NCBI RefSeq assembly: GCF_030733425.1
Contig: NZ_JASHIZ010000019.1
Span: 1 to 64,000 of the forward strand
DNA from: Roseovarius sp. MMSF_3350
GTDB taxonomy: Bacteria > Pseudomonadota > Alphaproteobacteria > Rhodobacterales > Rhodobacteraceae
DNA length: 64,000 nt
Direction: 5' to 3'
Shown here: piece after piece, positions 60,571 through 64,000 of the stretch
Position numbering within the stretch: position 1 is the stretch's first letter
Layout of the letters: the number at the start of each line of letters is the position of its first letter
The notes under the pieces: model-generated
Database searches by the model: none
The model's input: only the letters and a program-made list of their open reading frames with translations
What the model was told of the DNA's origin: nothing
Program-made: the position numbers and the translations under genes

Positions 60571-61283
60571 GTCTGGTCTCCAGTGTTCGGTTCCAAGGCC
60601 ACCACGTGAGTGTGGGGGCATGGCCGAATGCCTGGTTTCCGAATCTGCCTGGGTCAGGGACGGCGCAGCCGCCGGCTTGCCGGGCGCAAAAGTTTTCTGC
60701 GCGCAGCACCCGACACATGCACGCGCTCACGCACGGGACCGCCCCGCCCCACACGCCCCGCCCTCGCCGAAAAGTTTTGCGATCCTTGACGCGGGCTGAT
60801 TTGGGGGCCATCCGGAGGATATGCTTCCGCACTCATGTGTGTGTTTAGACGGTAGGTTTGCCCGACCCGAGCAGGCAAACGGCCCGACCGGACGCGGGAG
60901 ACGGATGCAGCGGCGGGATCGTTTTGCCCCGCAAAACAGACCAGAGCGCAATCCGGCGGAGCGGCCGGGGAGGGACGTGCTCGCGAGGCGGGCAAACCGG
61001 GATGCCGGGTGCGACGCCGCGGTGAGGCCGCATGGCCGAATGCGCGACGGACCGAAGGGCCGTTCTCCCCTGCGACACGCGAAGCCGAGCAGGGGAGGCC
61101 GCAAGGCATAAGCCAAGGTTGATGTGCAGGCGACTACGCTGACGACTATAGGCATTGCTTGTCCGGGCATTCGACTTAAAGGGCGGCAAGCGGAAATTTG
61201 CGGCGGATTCAACCAACGACAGCTCTGCCGCCGAAGTCGCAACCATGCCAAGCCACTGGGAATGGGAGGGTGTTGACTTGAAC
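60571..61283. other. Long GC-rich gap with no recognisable gene
   Basis: These 713 bases hold only compositional reading frames on both strands with no recognisable domain. The region separates the plasmid-type genes from the nuclease-methylase pair and may hold the end of the latter operon (which stops at 61284) and a junction between blocks. Confidence 0.4.
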
Positions 61284-61994
61284 CTAGCTCGCCTTCTTCT
61301 GCTTGGATGTGCTGACCGGATAACCAAATGACAGAAAGAAGTGCGAAACGCGGATGGTACCATATTTCGGCGCAAGCGCGGGATCCCGCTCATGTTCGGT
61401 GTCGAAATCCGCCGTGCCAAAAATCTGCGATGGCCGCGTGATCGACCCGCCGCTTGCTGTCGGCTTTAGTCTCAGGTCAGCAGCTAGCCCGGCATCATCA
61501 AGCGCTTGCCGGATGGGCGGCACGACCTCCGACTCGGGATCGAGAAGCACCCCCACCATTGCCGCGACTGCCTGGTCGCGGCTATAAATTCCAGTAACGA
61601 AACGGCCGAGGCCCCTGTTTCGGAGATAGTGGTCGCGATGTTTCTTTTGACGTCCAAGGCGTTTGAACTCGAACACAAGCTTGATTTCCCGGGTCTCATC
61701 GTTCCAGCCGTAGACAATATCGGTGCGGCGCTCTTCGATCCAATCGCCAGTCGCTGGATCGATCTCACCAATAACATTCTCGGCTGCCCACATGCCTAGC
61801 AGTCCTCGCTCGCGCGCAACGTAGTTCTCGACATAGACCTTGAGCTTCTTGGTTAGCTTGTCCTCCTTGGTCTTCGGATTGAAGTCCGGGAGTTCGCGGA
61901 CGGTCAAGTCTGCCCAGCCTTGCAGCAAGGCGTCGACCGCCGCCGTAGCGGGCTGAAGCGGAAATGCTGTGAGCCATTCATCCGTTGCAGTCAC
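61284..61994 (-). CDS. PD-(D/E)XK-like nuclease paired with the methylase
   Basis: The 236-residue protein has a nuclease-like core: EERRTDIVYGWNDETREIKL with a probable metal Asp, then LVFEFKRLGRQKKHRDHYLR (E-x-K), and a helix with AVAAMVGVLLDPESEVVPP. This fits a restriction-endonuclease fold, though the family was not identified. It begins inside the stop of the upstream methylase gene (ATGA), so the two are expressed together. A restriction partner, or a nuclease of a BREX- or DISARM-like system, is inferred. Confidence 0.55.
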   Translation of the reverse strand: MTATDEWLTAFPLQPATAAVDALLQGWADLTVRELPDFNPKTKEDKLTKKLKVYVENYVARERGLLGMWAAENVIGEIDPATGDWIEERRTDIVYGWNDETREIKLVFEFKRLGRQKKHRDHYLRNRGLGRFVTGIYSRDQAVAAMVGVLLDPESEVVPPIRQALDDAGLAADLRLKPTASGGSITRPSQIFGTADFDTEHERDPALAPKYGTIRVSHFFLSFGYPVSTSKQKKAS

Positions 61995-64000
61995 GCATTC
62001 ACCGTCTGCTTACCTTGCTCTGCACGGACCTGAACATCGCGTACAATCCGCTCAGCATCTCGCATCGCCTGCCGGACTGTCCAACTGCGCCGCGTCAACG
62101 GTCGAACTAAGTAAAGCGCCCCATCCACCCAGAGCAGAGCGTCGGGTACGAGCGTGAGGAAGTCACCTGATGGCAGCGCACGGAGACCCGCGCTGCGCAA
62201 CTGAGATAGGGTTTCCAAAACCAGTTCGTCACTCACCTCGGTGTCGATCTCGGCGCTTCTGTCTTCGTCGTTGGAGAAAAGCACACGGACAATTCCCGAC
62301 GGCCCTGCGCGAGAGGGATCACTGGCCGCAACTTCTACCCGGAAACTGCCACGTCCGCCCATGCGATTACGCCAGCCAGTCAATGACTGGGCGAGCGCCT
62401 TCGCGTAGATGTCGAAATCCTCCGCCTTCACGAGATGCTGTGCCGGCGTGTCGAGGCTCTTGAAGCTGCGAGGACGGATCGAGGGCATCAGGAGATTGAC
62501 GGTCTCGCGCACGAGTGTCCGCTCGTCTTGGCTTAGCCCAAAATAGGCAAAAATCGCATCGTCCAACTCGCTGTAGAGAGCCGTATATCGTGGCGCTTGC
62601 TCGAGTTCGTCCAAGCGGGAAATCTCGTCGAGATGGGCCGATACCCGTTCGACCACCCCCTTCGCCTCCTCAGGATCGGGCGCAATTGAGGGCTCGAAGA
62701 ATGGGAAGGTCTCGACGTCTGCGAGGTGGACGCCGTTGCGCTCGCACAGCATCTTCCAGCCTCGCATCATCAAAAAGTAGCGAGCCAGGGATGACCGCAG
62801 AAAGACTGCGGCGAACTTGAGCAGCGCCGCATCGGCCTTGGGGCCTGAAATCACGCCGACACTATGGGTGAAAGATGCCGGCCGGTCATAGTAGACCGCC
62901 CGAATGTTATGCTCCTCTCGCGAAAAGCCGTCGGGGAACAATACACGTGGTCCATCGAAGACCGCCATGATGGCCTCGTTGAGACCGACCACTGTGGTTT
63001 GTTCGGCCGGCCAGCGCGTGAGCAGGGCCTTGTGAAGTACGGGCGAGCCGGCGCTGAGCGCGGCGACAGGCACAAACCGACGTTGCTTGAGCGGTTCAGC
63101 GCTCATCGCGTCGCGACTCTTGTCGTTGAGATGGATGCCTTTGCGATATACCCAGCGGCGTGAGGCCTTCGGCCCTCGCCAAAAGTCAGCAAAAGTCCCG
63201 CGCATGGTGAGACGGGTCCAGATCGCCAGATCGCTCGCATCGCCCCACATCATTGTGACTAGCAATTGCGGGTCATCCGCTACCGATCGTGTCTGGAGCT
63301 TGTGCCGATCGGCAGACTGCATGGTGAGACGGCCGAGTGCGAGACTTAGGTCAGCCTTGGGCACTAGGTATTCGAAGGTCTCGTCGAACGGCACAAGGTT
63401 TCCTGCGTCGGCGGATCGGCCTTCCCCAAGAAATACGTGGCAGGTGTTCTCTGCCGTGGGGAACAGCAACCCCTGCAGGTCGCCGAAATTGATCAGTCGG
63501 GTAGGCCGGTAGGTATCGAGCAAGGTCTTGACGAAATCCTCGCTGGATGCACCGAGCAACTGGCCAATCGGCAGGATAAGACAAATGCGACCGTTATCGG
63601 CGAGGAAATCGGCGGCTCTTAATGCATAAGCACCGGCAATTTGCCGACGGACAAAGGGAACGCCTGCCTGTTCGGCCCAGTCGTCAGCAGAGGTTCGGCT
63701 GGTACCCTCCGGCTCAGCCCAAGGAGGGTTGGAGATAATCAGCGAAAAGCGCTTTCCGCCGAACGCGTGAGATTCACGGAAGAAGTCGCCCTGCTCAGCT
63801 CCGTGGGCGAGGTTGCTATCCTTGAGCGGCGGCAACTTGGTTCCGTCGCGTTCCTGAGCTTCGAGGATGTCGGCCGGGTCGAGCCCTTCGAGCAGCGACA
63901 AATACAGGCTGAACGCGGTGACGCGGCAAGCCATAAAATTGATGTCGCTGCCGAAGATACGTCCTTTGAGAAGGTCGCCCCGTTCTGCAAAGCCGAGTTG
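61991..64000 (-). CDS. N6-adenine DNA methylase, N-terminus beyond the window
   Basis: At least 669 codons are in frame from the window edge to the stop at 61991-61993. The start of the visible part (QLGFAERGDLLKGRIFGSDI followed by NFMACRVTAFSLYLSLLEGL) is the region after the SAM-binding motif. The catalytic motif IV is ISNPPWAEPEG, and a helix with FLADNGRICLILPIGQLLG follows. The long C-terminal part (about 350-669) resembles target-recognition or specificity regions of type I/IIG-like enzymes (FWRGPKASRRWVYRKG, PRVLFPDGFS, RYFLMMRGWKMLCERNGVHL). With the downstream nuclease-like protein it probably forms a restriction-modification-type defence. Confidence 0.8.
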   Translation of the reverse strand, partial: QLGFAERGDLLKGRIFGSDINFMACRVTAFSLYLSLLEGLDPADILEAQERDGTKLPPLKDSNLAHGAEQGDFFRESHAFGGKRFSLIISNPPWAEPEGTSRTSADDWAEQAGVPFVRRQIAGAYALRAADFLADNGRICLILPIGQLLGASSEDFVKTLLDTYRPTRLINFGDLQGLLFPTAENTCHVFLGEGRSADAGNLVPFDETFEYLVPKADLSLALGRLTMQSADRHKLQTRSVADDPQLLVTMMWGDASDLAIWTRLTMRGTFADFWRGPKASRRWVYRKGIHLNDKSRDAMSAEPLKQRRFVPVAALSAGSPVLHKALLTRWPAEQTTVVGLNEAIMAVFDGPRVLFPDGFSREEHNIRAVYYDRPASFTHSVGVISGPKADAALLKFAAVFLRSSLARYFLMMRGWKMLCERNGVHLADVETFPFFEPSIAPDPEEAKGVVERVSAHLDEISRLDELEQAPRYTALYSELDDAIFAYFGLSQDERTLVRETVNLLMPSIRPRSFKSLDTPAQHLVKAEDFDIYAKALAQSLTGWRNRMGGRGSFRVEVAASDPSRAGPSGIVRVLFSNDEDRSAEIDTEVSDELVLETLSQLRSAGLRALPSGDFLTLVPDALLWVDGALYLVRPLTRRSWTVRQAMRDAERIVRDVQVRAEQGKQTVNA

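Noticed and set aside
60571..61283. Possible small genes in the GC-rich gap
   Set aside because: Several frames of 75-190 codons exist on both strands, but all are Arg/Pro/Ala-rich with no domain or ribosome-binding site, as expected by chance in GC-rich DNA.

Overview
The window looks like an accessory replicon (plasmid or integrated mobilisable element) of a marine or soil alphaproteobacterium, most likely a member of the Rhodobacterales. This rests on GC-rich coding sequence, DUF1403/ScpB-like gene pairs, TRAP and tripartite-tricarboxylate importers next to catabolic genes, the VirD4/relaxase/MobC set, and IS types (IS6, IS21, IS66, IS110, ISKra4, IS3) common in that group. No replication genes, rRNA, tRNA or CRISPR array were seen, so the replicon type is an inference.

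Layout. 1-2 kb: end of a DUF1403 gene overlapping an ScpB-like gene, then a Fic protein behind three copies of an operator-like 10-mer. 2.4-5.2 kb: a two-gene molybdenum hydroxylase (IorAB type). 5.2-7.4 kb: ISKra4 remnant, YegP-like gene, IS6 element. 7.5-17 kb (minus strand): a long operon, GntR regulator - TRAP importer - alpha/beta hydrolase - thioesterase - enoyl-CoA hydratase - Fe-alcohol dehydrogenase - amidohydrolase - acyl-CoA synthetase, which reads as uptake and CoA-dependent breakdown of an unknown organic acid or lactone. 17.3-20.8 kb: decayed prophage (XRE regulator, terminase with a nonsense codon, ParB/methylase cut by a deletion). 21-26 kb: ISKra4 pieces, the end of an ABC operon, a second DUF1403/ScpB pair now split by a ParDE toxin-antitoxin, and a second IS6. 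26.4-32.5 kb: aldehyde dehydrogenase - TRAP importer - GMC oxidoreductase. 32.7-37.5 kb: nested IS graveyard with an intact IS21 inside an IS110. 37.8-45.8 kb: gamma-carbonic-anhydrase-like gene, LysR regulator, FAD-linked oxidase, CaiB-type CoA-transferase and a TctCBA importer. 45.9-48.3 kb: more IS fragments.

48.3-53.3 kb is the most interesting part: a Pycsar-like anti-phage locus. A WYL-domain regulator, a cyclic-nucleotide-binding membrane effector and a class III (pyrimidine-type) cyclase overlap in one plus-strand operon. Divergently, a second operon encodes a tandem class III cyclase, whose two halves carry complementary parts of one active site, and a cysteine-rich protein resembling E2-associated proteins. 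The regulator has a run of ten G bases in its ribosome-binding site, a possible phase-variation switch.

53.4-60.6 kb holds the mobilisation genes (VirD4-like coupling protein, relaxase, MobC-like protein, oriT-like region) and plasmid-type small genes including a DUF2493 protein. 61.3-64 kb holds a PD-(D/E)XK-like nuclease overlapping an N6-adenine methylase that runs off the window, probably a restriction-modification-like defence. Together the window is a mosaic: three importer-plus-catabolism islands and at least two defence loci, stitched together by insertion sequences on a mobilisable backbone.
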